Below, in pieces: positions 53,473 to 62,073 of a stretch of DNA of 64,000 nt. The translations under genes and the position numbers were made by a program. Under the pieces are notes generated by a model, which was given only the letters and a program-made list of their open reading frames with translations, was not told the origin of the DNA and searched no databases. Location: the NCBI GenBank assembly GCA_964386915.1, contig CAYLUQ010000003.1:1-64000 (forward strand), read 5' to 3'. The stretch's first letter is position 1, and every line of letters starts with the position of its first letter. Source of the DNA: JADHMP01 sp964386915 (GTDB lineage Bacteria; Bacteroidota; Bacteroidia; Flavobacteriales; Flavobacteriaceae).

Positions 53473-54521
53473 TTTTTATTCATTTTGTGTAAAGCCTCTA
53501 GTAAGGCCTCATTTTCTTCAGGAAGCCCTATTGAAATTCGCAAGGTGTTTTGGCACATGGGTTGCTTGGTCATATGACGAACTACAATGCCATGATCCAA
53601 AAGTTCTTCGTAACGCTTTTGACTGTTGTCTACGCGAATTAAAAAGAAATTGGCATCCGATGGAAATACTTTTTCCACAAAGCCAAGCGTTGCTATAGCT
53701 TCCATTAAGCGATCGCGCTCATCTAAAAGGGTTGCAACTTGACTTTCAATTGTAGCTTGTTTTGGCAATTGTGCTAAAGCAGCTTGTTGGGTCAATATAT
53801 TTAAATTATAAGGGGCTTTAATGGTGTTTAAAACGGCAATCAATTCTTGATGCGCAAACGTGATCCCCAATCGGATAGCGGCCATGCCTTGGGCCTTAGA
53901 AAAGGTTTGCATTACTACTAGATTAGGAAAAGCCTTTAATTTTGAAATAAAGCTTTCTGCTTTAGAAAATTCAGCATATGCCTCATCAATACAAACTAGG
54001 CCAGGAAAAGAGTGCAATAAGGTCAAGAGGTCGTCTTGTTTAAAACTGTTTCCTGTTGGGTTATTCGGAGTGGGTATGAACAACAATTTAGAATGTGCAT
54101 TAGATACTTTCAAAATGGCTTCCACATCCAATTGAAAATCGGCGGTTAAGGAAATGTTTTTTTGGGCTACTCCCAAGATATTTGCAGATACAGCATACAT
54201 GCCAAAAGTAGGCGGCACCAGCACAATATGATCTTCTCCGGGTTCGCAAAAAGCCGTCATTAAGTGGGCAATGACTTCATCACTACCATTGCTTAAAAAC
54301 AATTGATTGGGTTCACATTTTTTCCAAGCCGATAAGGCTTTTTTTAGTTCACCTTGCAAGGGATCTGGATAGCGATTGACCGCAGAAGGATAGGGATTTT
54401 CGTTGGCATCTAACAGAATCATTTCTTTATCTCCACCCACAAACTCTTCCCGTGCAGAGCTGTAGGGCTTAATAGCACGAATAGAAGGACGTAAAAGAGA
54501 AGTCAATGCTAGTGGTTTCAT
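53469..54521 (-). CDS. hisC: Histidinol-phosphate aminotransferase
   Basis: 350 residues, PLP fold type I. LDANENPYP at the start, NPTGN near 155, VCIDEAYAEF, and the Schiff-base Lys near 209 in TFSKAQGMAAIRLG. It transaminates imidazole acetol phosphate. It overlaps hisD by 4 bases. Confidence 0.95.
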   Translation of the reverse strand: MKPLALTSLLRPSIRAIKPYSSAREEFVGGDKEMILLDANENPYPSAVNRYPDPLQGELKKALSAWKKCEPNQLFLSNGSDEVIAHLMTAFCEPGEDHIVLVPPTFGMYAVSANILGVAQKNISLTADFQLDVEAILKVSNAHSKLLFIPTPNNPTGNSFKQDDLLTLLHSFPGLVCIDEAYAEFSKAESFISKLKAFPNLVVMQTFSKAQGMAAIRLGITFAHQELIAVLNTIKAPYNLNILTQQAALAQLPKQATIESQVATLLDERDRLMEAIATLGFVEKVFPSDANFFLIRVDNSQKRYEELLDHGIVVRHMTKQPMCQNTLRISIGLPEENEALLEALHKMNKK

Positions 54522-55804
54522 ATTAAATCGTTTAAACGCACCCGAACCGCATTTTTGTGAGCTCCTAAGCCCTCAGCCTCGGCCATTACCTCAATAGCAG
54601 GGCCTAATTCTTGCAATCCCTGTGCTGAAATTTTCTGAAACGTTATAGCCTTTAAAAAGCTATCTAAATTCACCCCGCTATATTGGCGGGCATAGCCATT
54701 AGTGGGCAGGGTGTGATTGGTGCCTGAGGCATAATCGCCAGCACTTTCAGGTGTGTAGGAACCAATAAAGACCGAGCCTGCATTTTGCACGCCATCCACA
54801 TAGGCTTGTTCGTTTTTAACCATTATAATGTAATGTTCGGGCGCATAAGCATTAATAAGCGCAATCGCTTCGGCATCAGATTCCATTAAAATGGCTTTGG
54901 AATTCTGTAAAGCTTTCTCAGCTATTTCGCGTCTAGATAATTTTTTAAGTTGCTCCTTTACAGCTTCTTGAACCTCGTCAATTAAAGTGCTACTCGTAGT
55001 CACTAAAACCACTTGACTGTCTGGGCCATGTTCGGCCTGAGAGAGCAAATCAGCAGCCACATAATGCGGATTAGCAGTGTCATCAGCAGCCACTAGCAAT
55101 TCGCTAGGCCCGGCTGGCAGATCAATGGCAACCTGATATTGAGTTGCCAATTGTTTGGCCACGGTCACATATTGATTGCCTGGGCCAAAAATTTTATAGA
55201 CTTTAGGAATAGAACTTGTTCCAAAGGTTAGAGCAGCAATAGCCTGAATGCCTCCAACTCGATATACAGTAGTGATGCCACAAAGTTGTGCCGCATATAA
55301 TATAGCGGGGTTTACTGCCCCATTTTGATCGGGAGGTGTGCAAAGAATTCGCTCTTGGCAACCTGCAATTTGTGCTGGTATAGCCAACATCATGATGGTC
55401 GAAAAGAGTGGAGCCGAACCTCCAGGAATGTAGAGTCCTACTTTTTCAATGGGACGCTTTTCTTGCCAACAAGAAACCCCCTCTTGGGTATTGAGCTTTA
55501 CTCGATCCGTTTGCTGCGCACGGTGAAAAGCTTCAATATTTCGCTTGGCCTTAGCTAGGGCTTGCTTTAACTCATCAGATAATTGACTTGCTGCTGCTTC
55601 TATAGCTGCTGAAGGAACTTTTAAATCGTCTAAAGCTACTCCGTCAAATTTTTCAGTATACGCACGTACTGCTGAGTCTCCCTGCTGAGCAACCGCATCA
55701 AAAACCTCTCGCACAAGGGGCTCTAAGCTTTCGTAACTGGCCGTTGGGCGTGCTAAAATAGCTTCCCAATCTACTTGTTTTGGATAGGCTATCCGTTCCA
55801 TCAT
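54518..55804 (-). CDS. hisD: Histidinol dehydrogenase
   Basis: 428 residues, full length. PGGSAPLFSTIMM, GPGNQYVTVAK, SQAEHGPDSQV, the catalytic Glu-His pair in YAPEHYIIM and the zinc ligand in SGTNHTLPT are all present. It oxidises L-histidinol to histidine in two NAD-dependent steps. It overlaps hisG by 4 bases. Confidence 0.96.
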   Translation of the reverse strand: MMERIAYPKQVDWEAILARPTASYESLEPLVREVFDAVAQQGDSAVRAYTEKFDGVALDDLKVPSAAIEAAASQLSDELKQALAKAKRNIEAFHRAQQTDRVKLNTQEGVSCWQEKRPIEKVGLYIPGGSAPLFSTIMMLAIPAQIAGCQERILCTPPDQNGAVNPAILYAAQLCGITTVYRVGGIQAIAALTFGTSSIPKVYKIFGPGNQYVTVAKQLATQYQVAIDLPAGPSELLVAADDTANPHYVAADLLSQAEHGPDSQVVLVTTSSTLIDEVQEAVKEQLKKLSRREIAEKALQNSKAILMESDAEAIALINAYAPEHYIIMVKNEQAYVDGVQNAGSVFIGSYTPESAGDYASGTNHTLPTNGYARQYSGVNLDSFLKAITFQKISAQGLQELGPAIEVMAEAEGLGAHKNAVRVRLNDLI

Positions 55805-56661
55805 AACACCATCTTTTCAATTGGACAAACTAAAATATCTTCTGCACCCTCTGCTTTTAGGGCGTCTATCACTTCCCAAAAGTCATCTTCGTTAATAACA
55901 GAGTGCAAAGAACTCCAGCCCGATTTAGCTAAAGGCAATACCGTTGGACTTTTTAAAACCGGAAGTATTTTACTCACCGCTTCAATTTTATCATTTGGGG
56001 TGTTTAACAAAATATATTTTGACTTTTTTGCTCGTAAAACGGCCCGAATACGGAAACGAATCTTGTCTACAATTGCCAATTGCTCCTTTTGAATTAAAGG
56101 CGATTGGACCAATACCGCTTCTGATTGGCTAATGGTAATCACTTCTTTTAAATTGTTTTTAAACAAAGTGCTGCCACTGGAAACAATATCGCAGATAGCA
56201 TCTGCTAAGCCAATATTGGGTGCAATTTCAACCGAACCGTTAATGATGTGCAATTCAGCCTTAAGCCCTTCTTTATCTAAAAATTGTTGAACTGTGTTGG
56301 GATAGGAAGTCGCAATGCGCATTCCCTCCAGGTCTTTAGGCGAACTGACTGAAGTTTCTTTGGGTACGGCAATAGAAACTCGACATTTGGAAAAGCCCAG
56401 TTGTTCAATAATTTCTAAATCTGTGCCTTTCTCTTCTAGTGTGTTGCTGCCTAAAATAGCCAAATCTACCACCCCATCTCGGAGGTATTGGGGAATATCG
56501 CCATTGCGCAAGAAAAACACTTCTACTGGAAAATTACGGGCAGAAGCTTTCAATTGATCTTTTCCGTTGTCTATGGAAATGCTACAATTTTTGAGCAAAG
56601 CCATAGAATCTTCATTGAGACGTCCTGATTTTTGTATTGCTATTCGAACCATTGTTTTCAT
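55801..56661 (-). CDS. hisG: ATP phosphoribosyltransferase, long form
   Basis: 286 residues: catalytic domains (1-205; IAIQKSGRLNED, DLAILGSNTLEE, ICDIVSSGSTL) plus a C-terminal ACT-like regulatory domain (about 210-286). The long form is feedback-inhibited by histidine and needs no HisZ. It is the committed first step and the first structural gene of the operon, 64 bases downstream of the leader-peptide stop and just beyond the attenuator terminator. Confidence 0.95.
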   Translation of the reverse strand: MKTMVRIAIQKSGRLNEDSMALLKNCSISIDNGKDQLKASARNFPVEVFFLRNGDIPQYLRDGVVDLAILGSNTLEEKGTDLEIIEQLGFSKCRVSIAVPKETSVSSPKDLEGMRIATSYPNTVQQFLDKEGLKAELHIINGSVEIAPNIGLADAICDIVSSGSTLFKNNLKEVITISQSEAVLVQSPLIQKEQLAIVDKIRFRIRAVLRAKKSKYILLNTPNDKIEAVSKILPVLKSPTVLPLAKSGWSSLHSVINEDDFWEVIDALKAEGAEDILVCPIEKMVL

Positions 56662-56668
56662 TTGTATT

Positions 56669-56700
56669 AAAAAAAAACCCGCTTGAAGCTCAAACGGGTT
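56669..56700 (-). terminator. Attenuator terminator of the his operon
   Basis: Read leftward: an 11-bp stem (56700-56690 with 56686-56676, one wobble) with a three-base loop, followed by seven T residues (56675-56669). It lies between the leader peptide and hisG. Its 5' arm can instead pair with 56743-56734 inside the leader peptide (10 bp), forming the competing antiterminator. Confidence 0.8.
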
Positions 56701-56725
56701 CTATAGTATTAAGACACAAATCCTC

Positions 56726-56782
56726 TTACCACACGCTTGAGCTGTAGCTATTGAGATGATGATGTGTTCTATTTTTTTTCAT
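56726..56782 (-). CDS. hisL: his operon leader peptide (18 residues, three His codons)
   Basis: The frame from the ATG at 56782 reads MKKNRTHHHLNSYSSSVW and stops at 56728-56726. His7-His8-His9 are consecutive (56764-56756), the signature of a histidine-sensing leader. It starts 9 bases after a consensus -7 box and is followed by the terminator and hisG. The peptide itself has no other function that can be proposed. Confidence 0.8.
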   Translation of the reverse strand: MKKNRTHHHLNSYSSSVW

Positions 56783-56791
56783 TTTGCTGTG

Positions 56792-56825
56792 CAAATATAT
56801 TTATTTAATATGAAAACTTGCAAAA
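56792..56825 (-). promoter_or_regulatory. Promoter of the his operon
   Basis: Read leftward: TTTTG (56825-56821), 21 bases, then TATATTTG (56799-56792), exact for the -7 box. Only 9 bases separate the box from the leader ATG, so the leader peptide mRNA is leaderless or almost so. Confidence 0.65.
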
Positions 56826-56829
56826 CTTT

Positions 56830-57648
56830 TTATTGATTCCCTAAAATTATAGGCATTCCGGAATCACCACCACCAATCACAATAACTTTGGAGTTGGGCG
56901 ATTCTGAAAGTTTTAGCGTGGCTTCAATTCCTTTCTCTTGCAAGATTTTATCAGTTAAAGAGGCACTTAAAATGCGGTTAGCCGTGGCTTTCCCTTCTGC
57001 GTCAATACGCTGTCTTTCTGCTTCTTGCTTGGCTTTTTCTAAGCGAAACTCATATTCTAACGCTTCTTGCTCCTGACGTAGTTTACGCTCAATAGCCTCT
57101 TTAATGGCTACAGGCAGAGTTACATCACGCACCAAAACGGCATTGAGCTGAATGTGTTGACTTACAACATTTTTAGTAGTCTCTTCAAAAATTTCGTTTT
57201 GGATGGCATCACGTTTAGTAGAATAGAGCTGTTCGGGCGTATAGCGCCCCACCACAGAACGAGCTACAGCTCTAATTTGAGGAATCAAAACAATGTTTAC
57301 ATAGTTTTCGCCTTTCGTTTTGTGCAACAAGCCCAATTCACTTAGTTTGGGCTGATAAAGCACTGATACGTCTAGCGATATTTCCAATCCATTTGAGGAC
57401 AATACTTGCATATTGCCTTCAAAAAACTCTTGTTGTTTCACGTTGTAGACATACACTTTGTTCCAAGGGGCAATAATGTGAAACCCTTCCCCCAATGGAG
57501 GTTCTTGGGTTTCTACACCCCCGCCAAAGGTTTTAAATAAAACACCCGCCTCTCCATAACCAATATTGATTGAAGATTTGGAAATAAAAATAATGAGTAC
57601 GAGGACCAACAATATTACAGGCAGTCCGATTTTGGGTAAATTTTGCAT
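56830..57648 (-). CDS. SPFH/prohibitin-family membrane protein
   Basis: 272 residues. One N-terminal membrane helix (about 9-26) followed by an SPFH/Band 7 domain (about 30-200; VLFKTFGGGVETQEPPLGEG) and a coiled coil rich in Glu/Arg (about 175-215). It probably forms ring-like oligomers at the inner membrane that modulate FtsH-type proteases or lipid domains. It is the last gene of the lpxD-to-SPFH run, 12 bases after fabG. Confidence 0.85.
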   Translation of the reverse strand: MQNLPKIGLPVILLVLVLIIFISKSSINIGYGEAGVLFKTFGGGVETQEPPLGEGFHIIAPWNKVYVYNVKQQEFFEGNMQVLSSNGLEISLDVSVLYQPKLSELGLLHKTKGENYVNIVLIPQIRAVARSVVGRYTPEQLYSTKRDAIQNEIFEETTKNVVSQHIQLNAVLVRDVTLPVAIKEAIERKLRQEQEALEYEFRLEKAKQEAERQRIDAEGKATANRILSASLTDKILQEKGIEATLKLSESPNSKVIVIGGGDSGMPIILGNQ

Positions 57649-57660
57649 AATTAAATTTTT

Positions 57661-58407
57661 TTAAGTTAACATTCCTCCATCAACATGGAGCACTTGTCCG
57701 GTGATATAACTGGATAAATCGGAGGCCAAAAACACACAGGCGTTGGCCACGTCTTTTGGAGTTCCTCCTCTTTTGAGCGGAATTCCATCTCGCCACCCTT
57801 GCACCACTTCATCAGAAAGTTTGGCTGTCATTTCGGTTTCTATAAAGCCGGGTGCAATCACATTGCTTCTAATGTTGCGGGACCCAAGTTCCAAAGCCAC
57901 CGATTTAGAAAATCCAATGATGCCTGCTTTAGAGGCAGCATAGTTGGCTTGTCCTGCATTGCCCTTAACCCCCACCACAGAGCTCAAATGAATGAGACTT
58001 CCTTGGCGTTGTTTTAAAAAGGTGCGTTGAACGGCATGGGTCATATTAAAAACCGATTTTAAATTGACTTCTAACACTTGATCAAAGTCTTCTTCACTCA
58101 TTCTCATGAGCAAATTATCTTTGGTTATACCAGCATTATTAACCAAAATATCAAGGCTGCCAAAATCTTCTAACACTTGTGCCACCAATTCTTGAGCCGC
58201 TTTAAAATGAGCAGCATTACTTTGATAGCCCTTTACTTGAACACCGCTGCTTTGCAAGGAAGCTACTAAACTATCAGCTGCTTCTTGATTGTTGTTGTAC
58301 GTAAAAGCTACCGCACAGCCTTGGGCCGCAAATTCTTCTGCTATACCCCTCCCAATACCTCTGCTGGCACCAGTAATAATGGCGGTTTTTCCTGCTAATA
58401 ATTTCAT
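57661..58407 (-). CDS. fabG: 3-oxoacyl-ACP reductase
   Basis: 248 residues, classical SDR: TGASRGIG (12-19), NNAG near 90, Ser near 142, and YAASK with the catalytic Tyr near 155, plus the FabG-type ending SSYITGQVLHVDGGM. It reduces 3-oxoacyl-ACP with NADPH in fatty-acid elongation. The start overlaps the sucD stop by 4 bases. Its location with lpx genes fits supply of 3-hydroxyacyl-ACP for lipid A, which is an inference. Confidence 0.9.
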   Translation of the reverse strand: MKLLAGKTAIITGASRGIGRGIAEEFAAQGCAVAFTYNNNQEAADSLVASLQSSGVQVKGYQSNAAHFKAAQELVAQVLEDFGSLDILVNNAGITKDNLLMRMSEEDFDQVLEVNLKSVFNMTHAVQRTFLKQRQGSLIHLSSVVGVKGNAGQANYAASKAGIIGFSKSVALELGSRNIRSNVIAPGFIETEMTAKLSDEVVQGWRDGIPLKRGGTPKDVANACVFLASDLSSYITGQVLHVDGGMLT

Positions 58408-59276
58408 GCTACTACTTCAGCTACTTTAGCGCCAATTTGGGCGGGAGAATCTACTACATGTATCCCGCATTCACGCATGATTTTTTTCTTGGCTTCGGCG
58501 GTATCATCACTACCCCCTACTATGGCTCCGGCATGACCCATTGTTCTTCCTTTGGGTGCCGTTTCTCCAGCTATGAATCCAACAACAGGTTTGGCGTTGC
58601 CGTTGGCTTTAATCCATCGGGCGGCATCAGCTTCTAATTGACCTCCAATTTCACCGATCATCACAATGCAATCTGTTTCCGGATCATTCATAAAGAGCTC
58701 TACAGCATCTTTAGTGGTGGTGCCTATAATGGGATCGCCTCCAATGCCTATGGCGGTTGAAATGCCCAATCCATGAGCCACAACTTGGTCAGATGCCTCA
58801 TAGGTAAGCGTACCCGATTTAGACACTATACCTACTGATCCTTTTTTGAAAATAAATCCGGGCATGATGCCTACTTTGGCCTCTTCAGGAGTAATAACTC
58901 CAGGACAGTTAGGCCCAATAAGCACAGCGTTTTTGGCTTTTACAAATTGATTGGCTTTGGTCATATCGGCCACGGGAATACCCTCAGTTATGGCAATTAT
59001 AACTTTAATCCCCGCTTCAGCAGCTTCCATAATAGCGTCTGCAGCAAAGGCTGGCGGTACAAAAATAATGCTGGTGTCGGCTTGAACTGCTGCAACAGCT
59101 TCTGCTACCGTATTAAAGACCGGTTTGTCTAAATGGGTTTGGCCGCCTTTTCCGGGGGTGACCCCTCCCACTACTGGTGTTCCATATTCAATCATTTGTG
59201 TGGCGTGAAAAGTTCCTTCACTTCCCGTAAAGCCCTGCACTATTATTCGTGAATTTTTATTTACTAATACACTCAT
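58404..59276 (-). CDS. sucD: Succinate-CoA ligase, alpha subunit
   Basis: 290 residues: CoA-binding Rossmann domain (GFTGSEGTFHATQMIEYGT), then the ligase domain with IGPNCPGVI and the phosphohistidine in GRTMGHAGAIVGG (His about 248). It converts succinyl-CoA to succinate in the TCA cycle with SucC, which is not in the window. It is separated from efp by 30 bases. Confidence 0.95.
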   Translation of the reverse strand: MSVLVNKNSRIIVQGFTGSEGTFHATQMIEYGTPVVGGVTPGKGGQTHLDKPVFNTVAEAVAAVQADTSIIFVPPAFAADAIMEAAEAGIKVIIAITEGIPVADMTKANQFVKAKNAVLIGPNCPGVITPEEAKVGIMPGFIFKKGSVGIVSKSGTLTYEASDQVVAHGLGISTAIGIGGDPIIGTTTKDAVELFMNDPETDCIVMIGEIGGQLEADAARWIKANGNAKPVVGFIAGETAPKGRTMGHAGAIVGGSDDTAEAKKKIMRECGIHVVDSPAQIGAKVAEVVA

Positions 59277-59306
59277 TTTTAATTAATATGCTTTCAATTT
59301 AATTGC

Positions 59307-59873
59307 TTATTCCTTGATTCGTTCTTGATAGTTTCCTTTTTCGGTATCTACTTTTATTTTATCACCTTCATTAATAAACAAAGGCACATTGATAATGGCG
59401 CCGGTTTCCACAGTGGCAGGCTTGGTGGCATTGGTGGCCGTATTGCCTTTTACACCGGGCTCAACATGGGTCACTTCTAAAACCACACTGGCAGGCATTT
59501 CAACAGAAAGGGGTCTGCCATCTTCAGTGTTGATCAAAATGGTTACCACTTCTCCTTCTTTCAATAATTCGGGAACATCTAAAATGCTTTTTTCCAATTG
59601 TATTTGATTGTAGTCGTCTACATTCATGAAGTGATATTGTTCTCCGTCGTTGTAAAGATATTGGTATTTGTGGGTTTCCACACGGATATCTTCAATTTTA
59701 TGTCCTGCTGAAAAGGTATTGTCAATCACTTTTCCGGTGGTTACGCTTTTTAATTTAGTACGCACAAAAGCTGGGCCTTTACCGGGTTTTACGTGAAGAA
59801 ACTCCACAATTTTAAAAATATCATGGTTGTATTTAATACACAATCCTTTTCGAATATCTGATGTTGTTGCCAT
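59307..59873 (-). CDS. efp: Elongation factor P
   Basis: 188 residues, three beta-domains. The tip loop of domain I reads VKPGKGPAFVRTK with Lys32 at the position modified in other bacteria. The C-terminal signature KGNTATNATKPATVETGAIINVPLFI is complete. It rescues ribosomes stalled on polyproline. No modification enzyme (EpmA, DHS, YmfI) is in the window. It is 5 bases after lpxA. Confidence 0.96.
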   Translation of the reverse strand: MATTSDIRKGLCIKYNHDIFKIVEFLHVKPGKGPAFVRTKLKSVTTGKVIDNTFSAGHKIEDIRVETHKYQYLYNDGEQYHFMNVDDYNQIQLEKSILDVPELLKEGEVVTILINTEDGRPLSVEMPASVVLEVTHVEPGVKGNTATNATKPATVETGAIINVPLFINEGDKIKVDTEKGNYQERIKE

Positions 59874-59878
59874 TTTGT

Positions 59879-60664
59879 TTATAGTTTTTTAAAGAATCCT
59901 TTCATTATACCTCGTTTGGAGCTTCTTAGAAATTCTAAAATTTCATCTCGTTCGGGGGTTGCTTTCATTTCCCCTTCTATCCAATCTGCCGCTTGACTGT
60001 AGTTGTATTTACTTTGGAAAATGATGCGGTAAATATCTTGAATTTCGTGGATTTTTTCGGTATTAAACCCTTTTCTTCTTAAACCAATAGAATTAATGCC
60101 CGCATAAGAGAGGGGTTCTCGAGCAGCTTTAACATAGGGAGGTACGTCCTTACGAACTAAGGAGCCCCCTGCAATAAACGCATAGTCTCCCACACTACAA
60201 AACTGGTGTATGGCTACTAGTCCGGCTAAAATGACATGATTGCCAATATCAATATGACCTGCCAAAGTGCTTCCATTTGAAAAAATGCAATGATCACCCA
60301 CATAACAATCGTGTGCAATATGCGAATAGGCCATAATGAGACAATGGGCCCCTATTCTGGTTTTCCCCCGTTCGGCCGTGCCTCTATTGATGGTGACGCA
60401 TTCTCTAATGGTTGTATGATCACCAATGATAGCCAATGAATCTTCGTTGTCAAATTTTAAATCTTGAGGAATACCACTGATAACGCTACCTGGAAAAATG
60501 GAGCAATTTTTACCAATTCGAGCACCTTCCATTATGGTAACATTAGAACCGATCCAAGTGCCTTCGCCAATTTCAACATTGTTGTTGATGGTTGTGAAAG
60601 GCTCAATCACAACATTCTTGGCAATTTTAGCTCCCGGATGGATGTAAGCTAAAGGTTGATTCAT
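59879..60664 (-). CDS. lpxA: UDP-N-acetylglucosamine acyltransferase
   Basis: 261 residues of left-handed beta-helix hexapeptide repeats with a C-terminal helical domain. The catalytic His is in YSHIAHDCYVGDHC (about 121). It transfers a 3-hydroxyacyl chain from ACP to UDP-GlcNAc, the first step of lipid A. The start overlaps the LpxC-FabZ stop by 4 bases. Confidence 0.95.
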   Translation of the reverse strand: MNQPLAYIHPGAKIAKNVVIEPFTTINNNVEIGEGTWIGSNVTIMEGARIGKNCSIFPGSVISGIPQDLKFDNEDSLAIIGDHTTIRECVTINRGTAERGKTRIGAHCLIMAYSHIAHDCYVGDHCIFSNGSTLAGHIDIGNHVILAGLVAIHQFCSVGDYAFIAGGSLVRKDVPPYVKAAREPLSYAGINSIGLRRKGFNTEKIHEIQDIYRIIFQSKYNYSQAADWIEGEMKATPERDEILEFLRSSKRGIMKGFFKKL

Positions 60665-62073
60665 TTTTTAACTTTATCTTTTTTAATCATTTGTGCCATG
60701 AGTTCGCCTTCTGAAACCAATTGACCGTTCACAAAAGCTTTTCCCGACATATGGCAAATGCCACGGCGAATAGGGCTTAATAAATCTAACTTAAACACCA
60801 AAGTATCGCCAGGATGAACAGGTCGCTTAAAGCGAACTTTGTCAATTTTCATAAAAAAAGTGAGATAGGCATCTGGGTTTGGCACGGTGCTCAAAAGTAA
60901 AATACCGCCACATTGAGCCATAGCCTCAATTTGAAGAACACCCGGCATAACGGGTTCCCCAGGAAAATGACCCACAAAAAAGGGTTCATTCATAGTCACA
61001 TTTTTTATGCCTACCACATGGGTGTCAGACAATTCAAAAATTTTATCCACCAATAAAAAAGGAGGGCGATGCGGTAGCATCTCCATAATTCCATTAACAT
61101 CCTTGATAGGTGGTTTTGAAAAATCAATTAGAGGGGCCTCGTTGCGTCTGTTCTCTTTTATTTCCATATTGACTTGCTTTGCAAAGGTGGTGTTAATTTT
61201 ATGTCCGGGTTTAGTGGCAATTATTTTAGCCTGCACCGGCATGCCGATTAAAGCCAAATCACCCATTACATCTAACAATTTATGTCGCGCGGCTTCATTG
61301 GGGAAATGCAGAGTTAAATTATCTAAAATACCATTGGGTTTTACAGCAATTTCGCTTTTGCCAAAGGCTTTTTTTAAACTTTGCATGGTGGATTCAGCCA
61401 GGGGCTTGTCCACATAAACAATGGCATTGTTTAAATCGCCTCCTTTAATTAAACCATGCGCTAACAATTGTTCCAGTTCGTGTAAAAAACTAAAGGTTCT
61501 AGAAGGGGCAATATCGGTTTTGAAATCATCGAGTTGCTCTAGCGTTGCATTTTGACTTCCTAATACTTTCGTATTAAAATCGATCATGACCGAATAAGAC
61601 GTTTTCTCGGCTGGGATCATCAACAATTCACTGCCGGAGGCTTCATCACGATAGGCAATGGGCTTTTGGGGGACAAATACTTCTCGAGGGGCTTTTTGTT
61701 CTTGGATACCGCAGGCAGCTATGGCTTCTACAAATTCTTTTGAAGATCCGTCTAAAATAGGAACTTCTTCAGCATCTAATTCCAAAATACAATTGTCTAT
61801 TTGAGCACCAACTAGTGCCGCCAAAAGATGTTCTGTGGTGTGCACTTTCACCCCCTCTTTTTCAAGCGTGGTGCCCCGTTCTGTTTCTGCCACATAGGTT
61901 GCTAGAGCAGGAATGCTTATGGGGGGGTCTAAATCTTTACGAACAAATACCAATCCCGTATTTTCGGGTGCCTCTTTAAAGGTTAGGGTTACTTCTGCGC
62001 CAGTATGCAGTCCAATTCCTTTAAGGCTGATACTTTCTGCTAGGGTTCTTTGTAGGTCTATTTTCTTAATCAT
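60661..62073 (-). CDS. lpxC-fabZ: Bifunctional UDP-3-O-acyl-GlcNAc deacetylase / 3-hydroxyacyl-ACP dehydratase
   Basis: 470 residues. LpxC part (1-about 310): SISLKGIGLHTG, zinc-ligand region VHTTEHLLAAL (His82), and HKLLDVMGDLAL. FabZ part (about 325-470): MEMLPHRPPFLLVDKI, then GHFPGEPVMPGVLQIEAMAQ with the catalytic His near 371 and Glu near 385. One chain thus joins the committed lipid A deacetylase to the fatty-acid dehydratase that competes for the same 3-hydroxyacyl-ACP. The fusion is a Bacteroidota trait. It overlaps lpxD and lpxA by 4 bases each. Confidence 0.96.
   Translation of the reverse strand: MIKKIDLQRTLAESISLKGIGLHTGAEVTLTFKEAPENTGLVFVRKDLDPPISIPALATYVAETERGTTLEKEGVKVHTTEHLLAALVGAQIDNCILELDAEEVPILDGSSKEFVEAIAACGIQEQKAPREVFVPQKPIAYRDEASGSELLMIPAEKTSYSVMIDFNTKVLGSQNATLEQLDDFKTDIAPSRTFSFLHELEQLLAHGLIKGGDLNNAIVYVDKPLAESTMQSLKKAFGKSEIAVKPNGILDNLTLHFPNEAARHKLLDVMGDLALIGMPVQAKIIATKPGHKINTTFAKQVNMEIKENRRNEAPLIDFSKPPIKDVNGIMEMLPHRPPFLLVDKIFELSDTHVVGIKNVTMNEPFFVGHFPGEPVMPGVLQIEAMAQCGGILLLSTVPNPDAYLTFFMKIDKVRFKRPVHPGDTLVFKLDLLSPIRRGICHMSGKAFVNGQLVSEGELMAQMIKKDKVKK

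Larger units (their letters stand above)
56669..56782 (-). promoter_or_regulatory. Histidine-responsive transcription attenuator (leader region)
   Basis: The leader peptide has His codons 7-9. The antiterminator segment AGCTCAAGCG (56743-56734) is codons 14-17 of the peptide and pairs with CGTTTGAGCT in the terminator 5' arm. When charged tRNA-His is short, ribosomes stall on the His codons and the segment stays free to pair. When histidine is ample, the ribosome reaches the stop at 56726 and covers the segment, so the terminator forms. The arrangement matches the enterobacterial his attenuator in logic, not in sequence. Confidence 0.75.
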
